Below are positions 23,992 to 31,066 of a stretch of 34,216 bases of DNA, in pieces. Position 1 is the first letter of the stretch; the number at the start of each line of letters is the position of its first letter. The stretch spans positions 1-34,216 of the forward strand of contig DHVR01000041.1 of NCBI GenBank assembly GCA_002412765.1. Reading direction: 5' to 3'. This DNA is from Leptolinea sp. UBA5203 (GTDB lineage: Bacteria; Chloroflexota; Anaerolineae; Anaerolineales; Anaerolineaceae). The notes under the pieces were generated by a model. That model worked only from the letters and a program-made list of their open reading frames with translations, was not told the DNA's origin and made no database searches. Position numbers and translations under genes: made by a program.

Positions 23992-25584
23992 ATGCATTCC
24001 ATTTCCCGAATCATCAAAAAAATGAGCCTGGCTACCTGGATGGCTCTCATTTTCTTTATTGGACTTTTGATACTGGGTTTTATGATTCATTCAACTTACG
24101 GTATGGGTTGGGATGAACCGGATCAGGTGAATAGCAGTATCTTAAACTTTAAGTACGTATTTCGTGGAAATCCTGCCCTGCTAACAATTCAGAATCGCTG
24201 GTATGGGCCGTTTTTTGAAGTTTTTCTCGCAGCCGTACAGGACGGATCCACCATCCAGAAACTTTATCTATCCCGCCATCTCTGGACGTTCATTGCTTAT
24301 TTTGTGGGGTGCATTTTCTTTTATTTCCTTGCCAGACGACTAACAAAACATAATGGCTTGGCCCTGATTGGAGCAATTTGTCTGGTACTCTCTCCGCGCA
24401 TTTTTGCGGACGCCTTTTATAATTCAAAAGATAGTCCCTTTCTGGTTCTATATACCATGAGCCTGCTTTCCATGCTCTGGTTTTTGGATAAACAGACGCT
24501 TTGGCGCGGACTTTTCCACGCCATCATCACTGCCGGAACGATTACCATCCGCCTGCCAGGTTTGATCATCCCGGCACTAACCGTCTTGGGACTGCTTATC
24601 GAATTAGGGAACCGCCGCAGCCATTGGAAAACCGCCGTCTCCCTTTTTTTTCTTTACCTGGTTATGACAATCGGATTCGGGATTCTTTTCTGGCCCGCTC
24701 TATGGCTTGATCCATGGCATGGTTTTCTCACAGCTTATAAGTTTATGAGTCATTTTCCTTATGAAGTTGCCATGCTCTTTATGGGTCGCTCAATATTATC
24801 CACCCAGCTTCCATGGTATTACATCCCGGTCTGGATAGCGATCACCACACCCATCCTGTACTTGCTTACTTTCATCCCAGGTTTAATAACTATCGTAGGG
24901 TATCAAAAAAATTGGATCAGAAAGGAAATCTCAAGCACGCAGCGGGATGAAACCCTGATCCTGCTGGCTTTTCTGCTGCCTCTCCTGACCGTCATTGTAA
25001 TTCATTCCGTTTTATATGATGCCTGGCGGCAAATGTTCTTCATCTATCCACCCTTTTTATTGGTTTCCATCCTAGGATTGAATTGGTCCTGGCGGCAACT
25101 CAAAAACCGCTTGAGCAAACCGCTAGCCCTTGGCTTGGGGATTGCTGTTCTGCTTATCGGCTTGCTGCCCACAGGTCTGTGGATGATTAACTATCATCCC
25201 TATCAAAATGTCTATTTTAATCGGCTGGCAGGCAAGGATATGCTCACGGTCCAACAAAATTACATGATGGATTATTGGGGATTATCCTATCGAGAGGGAA
25301 TTGAAGCTATCCTTGCCGTGGATGATGGAGATTCCATAAGTATGCTCGTGGAAACAGGCGCCGGCCAAATTGCCCAGCAACTTCTGCCGCTGGATGAAGC
25401 AAATCGTATCCGTGCGGTGTCTACCCTGGAGGAAGCTGATTATTTCATCGGGAATTACTATATGCTCTCCAAACCCTATCCTTTCAAAGACGAGATATAC
25501 GCAGTGAAAATTGGGAATGCAAAGATCCTGTCTGTATATCGTCTGAGCGAAGAAGAAAAAAAACTGCCCTTTGTTACACGCTAA
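23992..25584 (+). CDS. GT-C type membrane glycosyltransferase, paralog B
   Basis: A 530-residue polytopic membrane protein, colinear with the protein at 6521-8098. Shared blocks include NRWYGPFFE, KLYLSRHLWTF, SPRIFADAFYNSKDSPF, TIRLPGLIIPAL, WYYIPVWIAITTP, VLYDAWRQMFFIYPPF and NVYFNRLAGKDML. The putative catalytic Asp-Glu is in GMGWDEPDQ after the first helix. It probably transfers a sugar from a polyprenyl-phosphate donor on the outer face of the membrane. It stands alone on the plus strand. A palindrome at 25607-25650 follows and may end the transcript. Confidence 0.75.
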   Translation: MHSISRIIKKMSLATWMALIFFIGLLILGFMIHSTYGMGWDEPDQVNSSILNFKYVFRGNPALLTIQNRWYGPFFEVFLAAVQDGSTIQKLYLSRHLWTFIAYFVGCIFFYFLARRLTKHNGLALIGAICLVLSPRIFADAFYNSKDSPFLVLYTMSLLSMLWFLDKQTLWRGLFHAIITAGTITIRLPGLIIPALTVLGLLIELGNRRSHWKTAVSLFFLYLVMTIGFGILFWPALWLDPWHGFLTAYKFMSHFPYEVAMLFMGRSILSTQLPWYYIPVWIAITTPILYLLTFIPGLITIVGYQKNWIRKEISSTQRDETLILLAFLLPLLTVIVIHSVLYDAWRQMFFIYPPFLLVSILGLNWSWRQLKNRLSKPLALGLGIAVLLIGLLPTGLWMINYHPYQNVYFNRLAGKDMLTVQQNYMMDYWGLSYREGIEAILAVDDGDSISMLVETGAGQIAQQLLPLDEANRIRAVSTLEEADYFIGNYYMLSKPYPFKDEIYAVKIGNAKILSVYRLSEEEKKLPFVTR

Positions 25585-25606
25585 AACAAAGGGGTTGTAA
25601 AAAAAA

Positions 25607-25650
25607 GTAGCGGCAATTCAAAGTACTCTCAGAGTATGAATTGCCGCTAC
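25607..25650. repeat. Palindrome of the AATTCATACTCTG family, terminator-like
   Basis: GTAGCGGCAATTCAAAGTAC and its reverse complement form a 44-bp near-perfect palindrome, preceded by seven or more A and followed by ATTTTT, so it may terminate transcription in both directions between two convergent genes. Confidence 0.7.
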
Positions 25651-25754
25651 ATTTTTAACAGCCTTTCTTCTCTTAATCGTGGAAGGAAATAATCTCCTCC
25701 GGTTTCCCTGTCTTTGTGGAGCTTGCTCCACCGATCTCACCTACCCTGCCAAAC

Positions 25755-25816
25755 ATCCATCCGATAGGTAGCTATGCCGGAATTCCAGCCAACAAATCTT
25801 AGCCACCCATCCTACG
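25755..25816. repeat. GGATGGGTGG-family element
   Basis: An inverted copy reading ATCCATCCGATAGGTAGC ... TTAGCCACCCATCCTACG. It belongs to the same family as the copies at 6381-6440, 28268-28323, 28706-28766 and 29213-29277. Confidence 0.7.
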
Positions 25817-25838
25817 TACTACGCACCCCCTATTTCCC

Positions 25839-27179
25839 CTATGCAGCCAATGCGTCCAATGCTTGCTCATCTTCCACTTTGCGTAATTGTGAATTGAGCA
25901 CACCGGTCAGGACCAGCAGCAGCTTTGCGACTGCCATACCCATAAAGATGACCGCCATCTTTTGGCCATCGCCTGCCAAAATCCAGGAACTGCTCATCGA
26001 ATTGAGGTTCGGCGTGCTGGATAGCAGCGGTTTGATCACGCCATCCGCCAAGGGGCCGGCACAAAGCAGCGCCAGGGGGGCCATGGATCGGGTGATCATC
26101 TGTTGGGCGGCAAAAACACGGCCCTGTGCTTCAGCCGGTACCTTCAATTGCCAGATGGCCATGACGGAACCCTGAACAATGGCGATAGTGAAATGTGCGC
26201 AGAAAGCGCCCGCTGCAATCATCCATACCCACGGACGCGCGCCCATCAGGATGAAACCCACAGCACTCAACGCCTCAAAGATCAGCGCTCCCTTGATTTT
26301 TCGTTGACTGCCGCCCCAGCTGCTCATCAACAAGCTGCCGCAGAGCAGGCCCACGCCCGCGGTAGATAAAATCAGACCCACCTGATCCGGAGCGGCAAAC
26401 TCAAGAATCATGGGCACCAGCAGGGCGCCCACCATGCCCCAAAAGAAGTTGGAAAGGGCAGTGAACCCCACCAGCCAACGGAGTCCGCTTTGACCATGGA
26501 TAAAGTGGAACCCGCTCTTGCAATCTTGCCAGAACGTATTGCGCGGGACTGGTTTTTCCCGGACCTGCCGGATGGGCTGTGGAATCCGAGCCATCGACAG
26601 GGTGATCACCGCCGCCAGAAAGGTAGCCAGGTCAATCATCAGGATGCCAAAGATATTGATTTGGCTGATCAACACGCCGGCCAGCATGGGGGAGAAAATC
26701 TCCGCGGCGGCGCGGTTAAATTGCAGCATGCCGTTTGCCCGTCCCAGTTGACCTTTGGATACCAGCAGGGTCATGCTGGCCATGAATGCCGGCCATTGAA
26801 AGGAGCCGGCCGCCGCATTAAGGCTGACTGCCAGGAAAATATGCCAGATGGCGATCTGATCCGTAAAAAACAGCACAGCCAGAAAGATGGTGCTGCAGGC
26901 TGCCAGGCTGTCACTTAAGATCAGAATTAACCGCCGGCTGCTGCGGTCAATGACAGCGCCGGCCAACGGGGAGAGCAGCAAGTGCGGCAAAATGGCGAAG
27001 ACATTGATCAGCGCGAATTGGGTGATGGATCCGCTTTGCTGATAGACCCATAGCGATAAAGCAAAAGAGGTCATGCCCGAACCGACCAGAGACACCAACT
27101 GGCCGAACCAGATTAGATAGAAGCCAGGCGCGGCAAATTTAGCCATCCGCCCGGAAGGAGTGGAGGTGTTTGGTTGCAT
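25839..27179 (-). CDS. MFS transporter (MFS_3 / EntS-like)
   Basis: I choose the ATG at 27177-27179 (MQPNTSTPSG, 446 aa) because AAGGAA lies just upstream; the longer frame would need a TTG start. Twelve membrane segments are expected. FYLIWFGQLVSLVGSGMTSF followed by WVYQQSGS, and GAVIDRSSRRLILILSD (the motif A loop), are typical of the MFS_3 group of efflux permeases (antibiotic/siderophore export). A small regulator-like gene lies 86 bases upstream on the same strand, probably in one operon. Substrate unknown. Confidence 0.85.
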   Translation of the reverse strand: MQPNTSTPSGRMAKFAAPGFYLIWFGQLVSLVGSGMTSFALSLWVYQQSGSITQFALINVFAILPHLLLSPLAGAVIDRSSRRLILILSDSLAACSTIFLAVLFFTDQIAIWHIFLAVSLNAAAGSFQWPAFMASMTLLVSKGQLGRANGMLQFNRAAAEIFSPMLAGVLISQINIFGILMIDLATFLAAVITLSMARIPQPIRQVREKPVPRNTFWQDCKSGFHFIHGQSGLRWLVGFTALSNFFWGMVGALLVPMILEFAAPDQVGLILSTAGVGLLCGSLLMSSWGGSQRKIKGALIFEALSAVGFILMGARPWVWMIAAGAFCAHFTIAIVQGSVMAIWQLKVPAEAQGRVFAAQQMITRSMAPLALLCAGPLADGVIKPLLSSTPNLNSMSSSWILAGDGQKMAVIFMGMAVAKLLLVLTGVLNSQLRKVEDEQALDALAA

Positions 27180-27265
27180 AATTTTTTCCTTTGAATTAAA
27201 TATCAAATAGCACGGATAATCCGTATCTTATCCGCTGGATACCCGTTATTTGTTATGAACGAGGT

Positions 27266-27526
27266 TTATTCTTGATCGATCATGTGGTGGCTGGCGCTGG
27301 AATCGTAATCCATGCCGTAGATCTCTTTAAGCTTGTTAATCTGCGCAATGCCTTCGGTATTAAAGGGAAGGACGCCGTCAAAGGCATGCAAGACAATGCC
27401 TTCCAATAAATCACCCAGGGTAAGATCATGCACTTCGGCCAGCGCCTTGAGCACTTTCAACATGCGTTTTTCCATGCGCACCCCGGTTTGGATGCGCTCT
27501 ACTTTAAGGGGTTTGTTTTCTTCCAT
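27266..27526 (-). CDS. Small protein, possible ribbon-helix-helix regulator
   Basis: An 86-residue protein. The stretch ERIQTGVRMEKRMLKVLKAL followed by AEVHDLTLGDLLEGIVLHAF has the pattern of a basic beta strand and two amphipathic helices, as in ribbon-helix-helix proteins, but I do not recognise the family. AGAGG lies 8 nt before the start. Upstream is a strong promoter overlaid by ATATAAC repeats, which would fit autoregulation. It precedes an MFS transporter gene and may control it. Confidence 0.55.
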   Translation of the reverse strand: MEENKPLKVERIQTGVRMEKRMLKVLKALAEVHDLTLGDLLEGIVLHAFDGVLPFNTEGIAQINKLKEIYGMDYDSSASHHMIDQE

Positions 27527-27544
27527 TGAATTGGCCTCTTGTAT

Positions 27545-27587
27545 GTTATATAGTTACCAATATAACAATATAACAATGGTTTGTCAA
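27545..27587 (-). promoter_or_regulatory. Promoter with ATATAAC operator-like repeats
   Basis: On the minus strand TTGACA (27582-27587) and TATATT (27559-27564) are spaced by 17 bp. Overlapping this are GTTATAT on one side (27545-27551) and two direct copies of ATATAAC (27560-27566 and 27568-27574), giving an inverted repeat with an 8-nt spacer. This looks like a repressor site over the -10 region. Confidence 0.65.
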
Positions 27588-27851
27588 GAGGTATGGGGTG
27601 AACCGTCAAATTCCGGGCTTTCCATTTTAGCTGGTGCCTGAGCTTGCCGAAGACCGATTCTACATAATTATTTGTGCAGGCTGCAGTTCATAGGGTCAAA
27701 TCGGGTTGGAATTCTGCTCAAAGCCCCCCTCGGTCCCCCCGCGCGCGGAGGGAGGAAAAGCTCGTCTCATAGAACCAGGCGTGTGTACTATAATATTTGT
27801 TTTGCTGATATGGGTTAAGATACCGTTTCGTAGGCGGGATTCCTATTATTC
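27588..27851. repeat. Intergenic region with a G/C-run element
   Basis: Contains one copy of the CCCCCC...CGCGCGCGG-AGGG element (about 27724-27755), related to those at 5801, 8396 and 19531, and nothing else recognisable. Confidence 0.5.
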
Positions 27852-28199
27852 TTAATACTCTTTCGGCTTGTTGATATTCCGAATCAAACGGAGGATCGTT
27901 TTCACCGAAGGCAGAAAGACCATGACAATGAAAAATCCTCCAACGGCAGCCACAACTGCCGTGTTCATTATCGACATCCATTTTGTCCAATCTGTTCGGG
28001 GGTCAAAGAAAACCCCAAGCAGGAAAAGTTCGGCGATGATGATTCCAACGATGGCACCCCAGGCGAAATTTACATACCGGTCATTATCATGTATGAATCG
28101 CTTGATTAACCAGATCCCCAGCCCCAGCGTAGCACCTGGAACCAACAGAAATGCACCGCACTTCAAAAAAAACATCCCGATACTGGCTGAAGGACTCAT
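27852..28199 (-). CDS. Small hypothetical membrane protein
   Basis: A 115-residue protein with three predicted membrane segments (about residues 10-30, 43-62 and 75-97) and a basic C terminus (RLIRNINKPKEY). GAGGTGG lies just upstream of the ATG, so it is probably translated. I recognise no family. The base composition is in line with the neighbours. Confidence 0.6.
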   Translation of the reverse strand: MSPSASIGMFFLKCGAFLLVPGATLGLGIWLIKRFIHDNDRYVNFAWGAIVGIIIAELFLLGVFFDPRTDWTKWMSIMNTAVVAAVGGFFIVMVFLPSVKTILRLIRNINKPKEY

Positions 28200-29413
28200 A
28201 GTTCCACCTCATCAACGACTGAAAATAATTCTGATTTTCCTATAATATACCACCAGCGGGCAGACATGTGATGGGTGGCGATGCCGGATTTCCGATCCAT
28301 ACTTCTTAGCCACCCATCCTACGACTTAAATTGCTTTGGACCGGCAAACAATTGCTTGTTGGCTAATCCTACCGAGTGTCATTGCGAGCCCCATACAGCG
28401 CTGTCCTTAGTTCATCAGTGCGGGGCGTGGCAATCTCCATGTTTGATGGAGTTTCATTAGAATCATCAAAGATAATCATAAGGAAAGCTCTCAATTTATC
28501 TATCGAATTCACGGCTGGCGTTGAGCGCCGCCCTGAGTTTATCGAAGGGATTGCCACGTCGGGCAAAAAACGCCCTCCTCGCAATGACACAATCGGCTTG
28601 TAAATACATAGGGGCAACGCATTTCATTCCAAAATTATAGGTTGTATCAGTAGCGCCTGGATTCCCGCCTGCCGGTGATCACCCTGCTCCGTAACCCAAA
28701 AGACATGCATCCGATGGGTGGCGATGTCGGATTTCTAATCAATACTTCTTAGCCACCCTTCCTACATCATAGATGTCTTTAGACAGCCAAGAAATTAATT
28801 GTTGACTAGCCCCATCGAGTGTCATTGCGAGCCCCATATGGTGCTACCCTTAGTTCATCTATGCGGGGCGTGGCAATCTCCACGCCGGATTGGTATAGGT
28901 GTCTACTTTTACCAGCTACCTACAATACCTGCAGGGAGATTGCCGCGGCCCTACCATTTGAACCCATACTATAACTTTTGGGGCCTCGCAATGACACTCA
29001 ATCTTGTCTTGTCGTTGCGAGTGCCGGATTTCTTGTCCATACTTCTTAGTCACCCATCCTACGGCTACCTTAATTATCAGGCTGGAAATCATTCTGTTTT
29101 CCACAAAGCGATGAATAGCCATCCTAAAAATCTGTACCACTTGATTTTATTATAGATTGGGTTAATTCATATCTTCAACAGCTATGCTATTATTTTGATA
29201 CTGATCGGAAGAGATGCATTTGATGGGTGGCGATGCTGGATTTCCTATCCATATTGCTTTGCCACCCATCCTACGACTCTTCCACAGTCCAACCCGCATA
29301 GACGCTTGTGAAGTGGGTCCGGCAATTGTTATTTTGCGGCGTGACATCACACTATGTGCAGATTGGACATAGATGGATAGAATCATTAATCTGATGAATT
29401 CTCCCCAAACCTA
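28200..29413. repeat. Dense cluster of interspersed repeats
   Basis: Over 1.2 kb without a credible gene. It holds four GGATGGGTGG-family elements (28268-28323, 28706-28766, a partial one at about 29016-29063, and 29213-29277) and two longer elements bounded by GTGTCATTGCGAG and CGCAATGACAC (28375-28590 and 28819-28997). The latter share the inner block GCGGGGCGTGGCAATCTCCA. Short open frames reading MAMPDFRS and similar are translations of these repeats. Confidence 0.75.
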
Positions 29414-29442
29414 TTGACAGTTTCCCATCCATTCTGTATAAT
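29414..29442 (+). promoter_or_regulatory. Perfect consensus promoter of the lysX-hcs operon
   Basis: TTGACA (29414-29419) and TATAAT (29437-29442) are separated by exactly 17 bp, a full match to the housekeeping sigma consensus. The first leader ATG follows 7 nt after the -10 hexamer, the same spacing as in front of the lysW operon leader. Confidence 0.9.
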
Positions 29443-29449
29443 GACGAAC

Positions 29450-29503
29450 ATGAATAGACAACTAGTTCTCGAAAGCAAGAAGACCAAGGCATCCCAGTCA
29501 TAA
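29450..29503 (+). CDS. Lys-rich leader peptide 1
   Basis: A 17-codon frame, MNRQLVLESKKTKASQS, with three Lys codons in four positions (AAG AAG ACC AAG, residues 10-13). The ATG is at the expected transcription start, so the mRNA should be leaderless. GACCA-AGG within and after the Lys codons (29482-29489) can pair with CCTGGTC (29509-29515); GGT...TTTG of the same downstream region can instead pair with CAAA...ACC (29540-29548), the terminator's 5' side. Stalling at Lys codons would favour the second pairing and read-through. Thermus thermophilus is known to regulate its hcs cluster through a lysine leader peptide, which supports the idea. Confidence 0.75.
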   Translation: MNRQLVLESKKTKASQS

Positions 29504-29511
29504 ATTGACCT

Positions 29512-29548
29512 GGTCGCTTTGTGTTTCGCCCAAACAATGCAAATCACC
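29512..29548 (+). promoter_or_regulatory. Candidate antiterminator hairpin, attenuator 1
   Basis: GGT-cgc-TTTG-TGTTT (29512-29526) can pair with AAACA-atg-CAAA-tc-ACC (29532-29548), sequestering the first arm of the terminator at 29541-29570. The helix has two internal bulges, so it is less certain than the pairing found in attenuator 2. Confidence 0.5.
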
Positions 29549-29570
29549 CGGTCGGGTGATTTTTTATTTC
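29541..29570 (+). terminator. Attenuator terminator 1
   Basis: AAATCACCC and GGGTGATTT form a 9-bp stem with a 4-nt loop, running into a T-rich tail. It lies 38 bases after the stop of leader peptide 1 and upstream of leader peptide 2. Confidence 0.85.
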
Positions 29571-29590
29571 TAAAAGGAATGAGCAAAAAC

Positions 29591-29674
29591 ATGAATCAAA
29601 ATTTAGTTTTCTTCAGCAAGAAGGCCAAGAAGCAAAAATCAGATGAGGATCTGGTCTTTCTTGTTGTTCATTGA
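29591..29674 (+). CDS. Lys-rich leader peptide 2
   Basis: A 27-codon frame starting MNQNLVFFSKKAKKQKS and ending DLVFLVVH. Five Lys codons lie within seven positions (residues 10-16). It aligns with leader 1 from the first residue (MN..LV..SKK.K), and the DNA around the Lys codons is almost identical (AGCAAGAAG-N-CCAAG), pointing to a duplication. AAGGA lies 12 nt upstream of this ATG; an in-frame ATG at 29579 would add four residues but abuts that box. GATCTGG in codons 20-22 (29648-29654) is exactly complementary to CCAGATC (29705-29711) in the 5' arm and loop of the next terminator. Confidence 0.75.
   Translation: MNQNLVFFSKKAKKQKSDEDLVFLVVH
29648..29654 (+). promoter_or_regulatory. Antiterminator strand inside leader 2
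   Basis: GATCTGG pairs perfectly with CCAGATC (29705-29711), removing the upper part of the terminator 2 stem; a G-U pair can extend it by one. It starts 10 nt after the last Lys codon, so a ribosome stalled within the Lys run leaves it free while one near the stop codon covers or approaches it. Confidence 0.6.
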
Positions 29675-29693
29675 AAAATGAGTTGTTGACAGG

Positions 29694-29734
29694 AAACGGG
29701 TTTGCCAGATCAAGCGGCAAGCCCGTTTTTGTTT
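29694..29734 (+). terminator. Attenuator terminator 2
   Basis: AAACGGGTTTGCC and GGCAAGCCCGTTT form a 13-bp stem with one G-U pair and a 9-nt loop, followed by TTTTTGTTTT. It is a strong intrinsic terminator about 450 bases upstream of lysX, with no structural gene before it, so it must be bypassed for operon expression. Confidence 0.9.
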
Positions 29735-30182
29735 TCACCGGGTCTCGTTGGCTGAGGGCACGGAGGTAGACGATAGCCGGCTTGTAGAATTTCACCCTTC
29801 GACAAGCTCAGGGAACAGAAACATCCGTAGGCTGAGCTTGTCGAAGCCGAAAATTACGACGCTGCTGTTTATCCTCGCACTAGCCAAGTTAAGGCGAAGC
29901 ATAAACATAGTCGGCTTGTAGAATTTCACCCTTCGACAAGCTCAGGGAACGGACGTGGCCGGTAGCCAGCTTGTGGAATTTTACCCTTCGACAAGCTCAG
30001 GGAACGGAAGTAGTATGGGGAGCGGATGTGGCCGATAGCCAGCTTGTAGTATTTCACCCTTCGACACCTCGACAAGCTCGGTGCAGGCAAGTGGTTATCG
30101 AGCCTGCCGAGATGCAGGGCACGGAAGTGGCTGGTTCCTGAGCCTGTCGAAGGACAGGGAACAGAGTTATTAGGAGAAGAAA
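29735..30182 (+). repeat. Long operon leader made of CTTCGACAAGCTCAGGG repeats
   Basis: About 450 bases between terminator 2 and lysX without a gene. Three well-preserved units of about 45-50 bp (near 29775-29820, 29905-29953 and 29957-30008) share AGC(C)GGCTTGTAGAATTTCACC and CTTCGACAAGCTCAGGGAAC; a rearranged fourth (30025-30088) and diverged or inverted pieces (near 29832, 30100 and 30145) follow. The spacing is irregular and the units are partly inverted, so this is not a CRISPR array. Confidence 0.7.
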
Positions 30183-31061
30183 ATGCGCATTGCAATGTTG
30201 TGTTCAGTGGTTAGAAGAGAAGAAAAATTGTTATTGGAAATCATGCAGGAACGCAATCTGGATGTTGTTCTGGTTGATCCGCGTGAAGTTGTGTTTCGTC
30301 TAGCCGATACCACCTTTTGGCAGCAGTTTGATGTGGTCTTTGAACGCTGTATCAGCCATTCACAGGCACTTACCTCGCTGGAGATTTTGAATGGTTGGGG
30401 CATCCCCACGGTGAATACGGCCCATACCGCTGAGATTTGCGGAGACAAGCTGAAAACCAGCCAGGCCTTGATCATGGCCGGTGTACCTACGCCGCGAGTG
30501 AGCGTGGCTTTCACGCCGGAATCTGCGCTGGAAGCCATTGAAGAGATGGGCTATCCGGTGGTCTTGAAACCGGTGGTGGGTTCGTGGGGACGGCTGCTTT
30601 CCAAAATCAATGACCGCCAGGCCGCCGAGACGGTGTTGGAACACAAAGCCGTACTGGGCTCCTATCAACATTCGATCTTTTACATTCAGGAATATGTGGA
30701 AAAACCTGGCCGCGACATCCGTTCCTTTGTGGTGGGGGATGAAACCATCGCCGCCATCACCCGCTCTTCGGAGCACTGGATCACCAACACCGCGCGCGGC
30801 GGCAAAGCTGAAAATTGCCCTGTCACCCCGGAGATCAACCGCCTCTCCCTGGCGGCGGCCAAAGCAGTGGGGGGAGGCATTCTGGCGATTGATTTATTTG
30901 AACTGGCAGACGGCAGTCTGACGGTCAATGAAGTGAATTACACCATGGAATTTAAAAACAGCATCGCGCCCACGGGCGTGAATATCCCCGGAAAAATGGT
31001 GGATTATCTGATGAGAAAGTCCTCTACCCCCGCGGCGTTGACCGTAAGAACCCAGGAGTAA
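30183..31061 (+). CDS. lysX: LysX-type LysW-aminoadipate ligase, paralog 2
   Basis: A 292-residue ATP-grasp ligase that attaches aminoadipate to the C-terminal Glu of LysW. Motifs: AEICGDKLKTSQAL, PVVLKPVVGSWGRLLSKI, IFYIQEYVEKPGRDIRSFV, HWITNTARGGKAENCPVT and NEVNYTMEFKNS. The last two stretches agree with Thermus thermophilus LysX as I remember it, better than the paralog at 4459-5358 does. It begins the operon that makes aminoadipate, and its transcript carries Lys-rich leaders, so aminoadipate specificity is the natural inference. AGGAG lies about 7 nt upstream. There is no lysW next to it; it must use the LysW encoded at 5384-5548 or elsewhere. Confidence 0.88.
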   Translation: MRIAMLCSVVRREEKLLLEIMQERNLDVVLVDPREVVFRLADTTFWQQFDVVFERCISHSQALTSLEILNGWGIPTVNTAHTAEICGDKLKTSQALIMAGVPTPRVSVAFTPESALEAIEEMGYPVVLKPVVGSWGRLLSKINDRQAAETVLEHKAVLGSYQHSIFYIQEYVEKPGRDIRSFVVGDETIAAITRSSEHWITNTARGGKAENCPVTPEINRLSLAAAKAVGGGILAIDLFELADGSLTVNEVNYTMEFKNSIAPTGVNIPGKMVDYLMRKSSTPAALTVRTQE

Positions 31062-31066
31062 TTGCC

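Noticed and set aside
28376..28603. Open frames within the TCATTGCGAG elements
   Set aside because: Both strands are open by chance through an interspersed repeat; no ribosome binding site or conserved content.
29775..30165. CRISPR array
   Set aside because: Repeats are partly inverted, of unequal spacing and with related spacers, and the same unit occurs singly elsewhere in the window; no cas genes are present.
29414..30182. Lysine riboswitch (L-box) upstream of the lysX-hcs operon
   Set aside because: The leader shows short Lys-rich frames and simple terminators, not the large five-helix L-box architecture; no conserved L-box core was seen.
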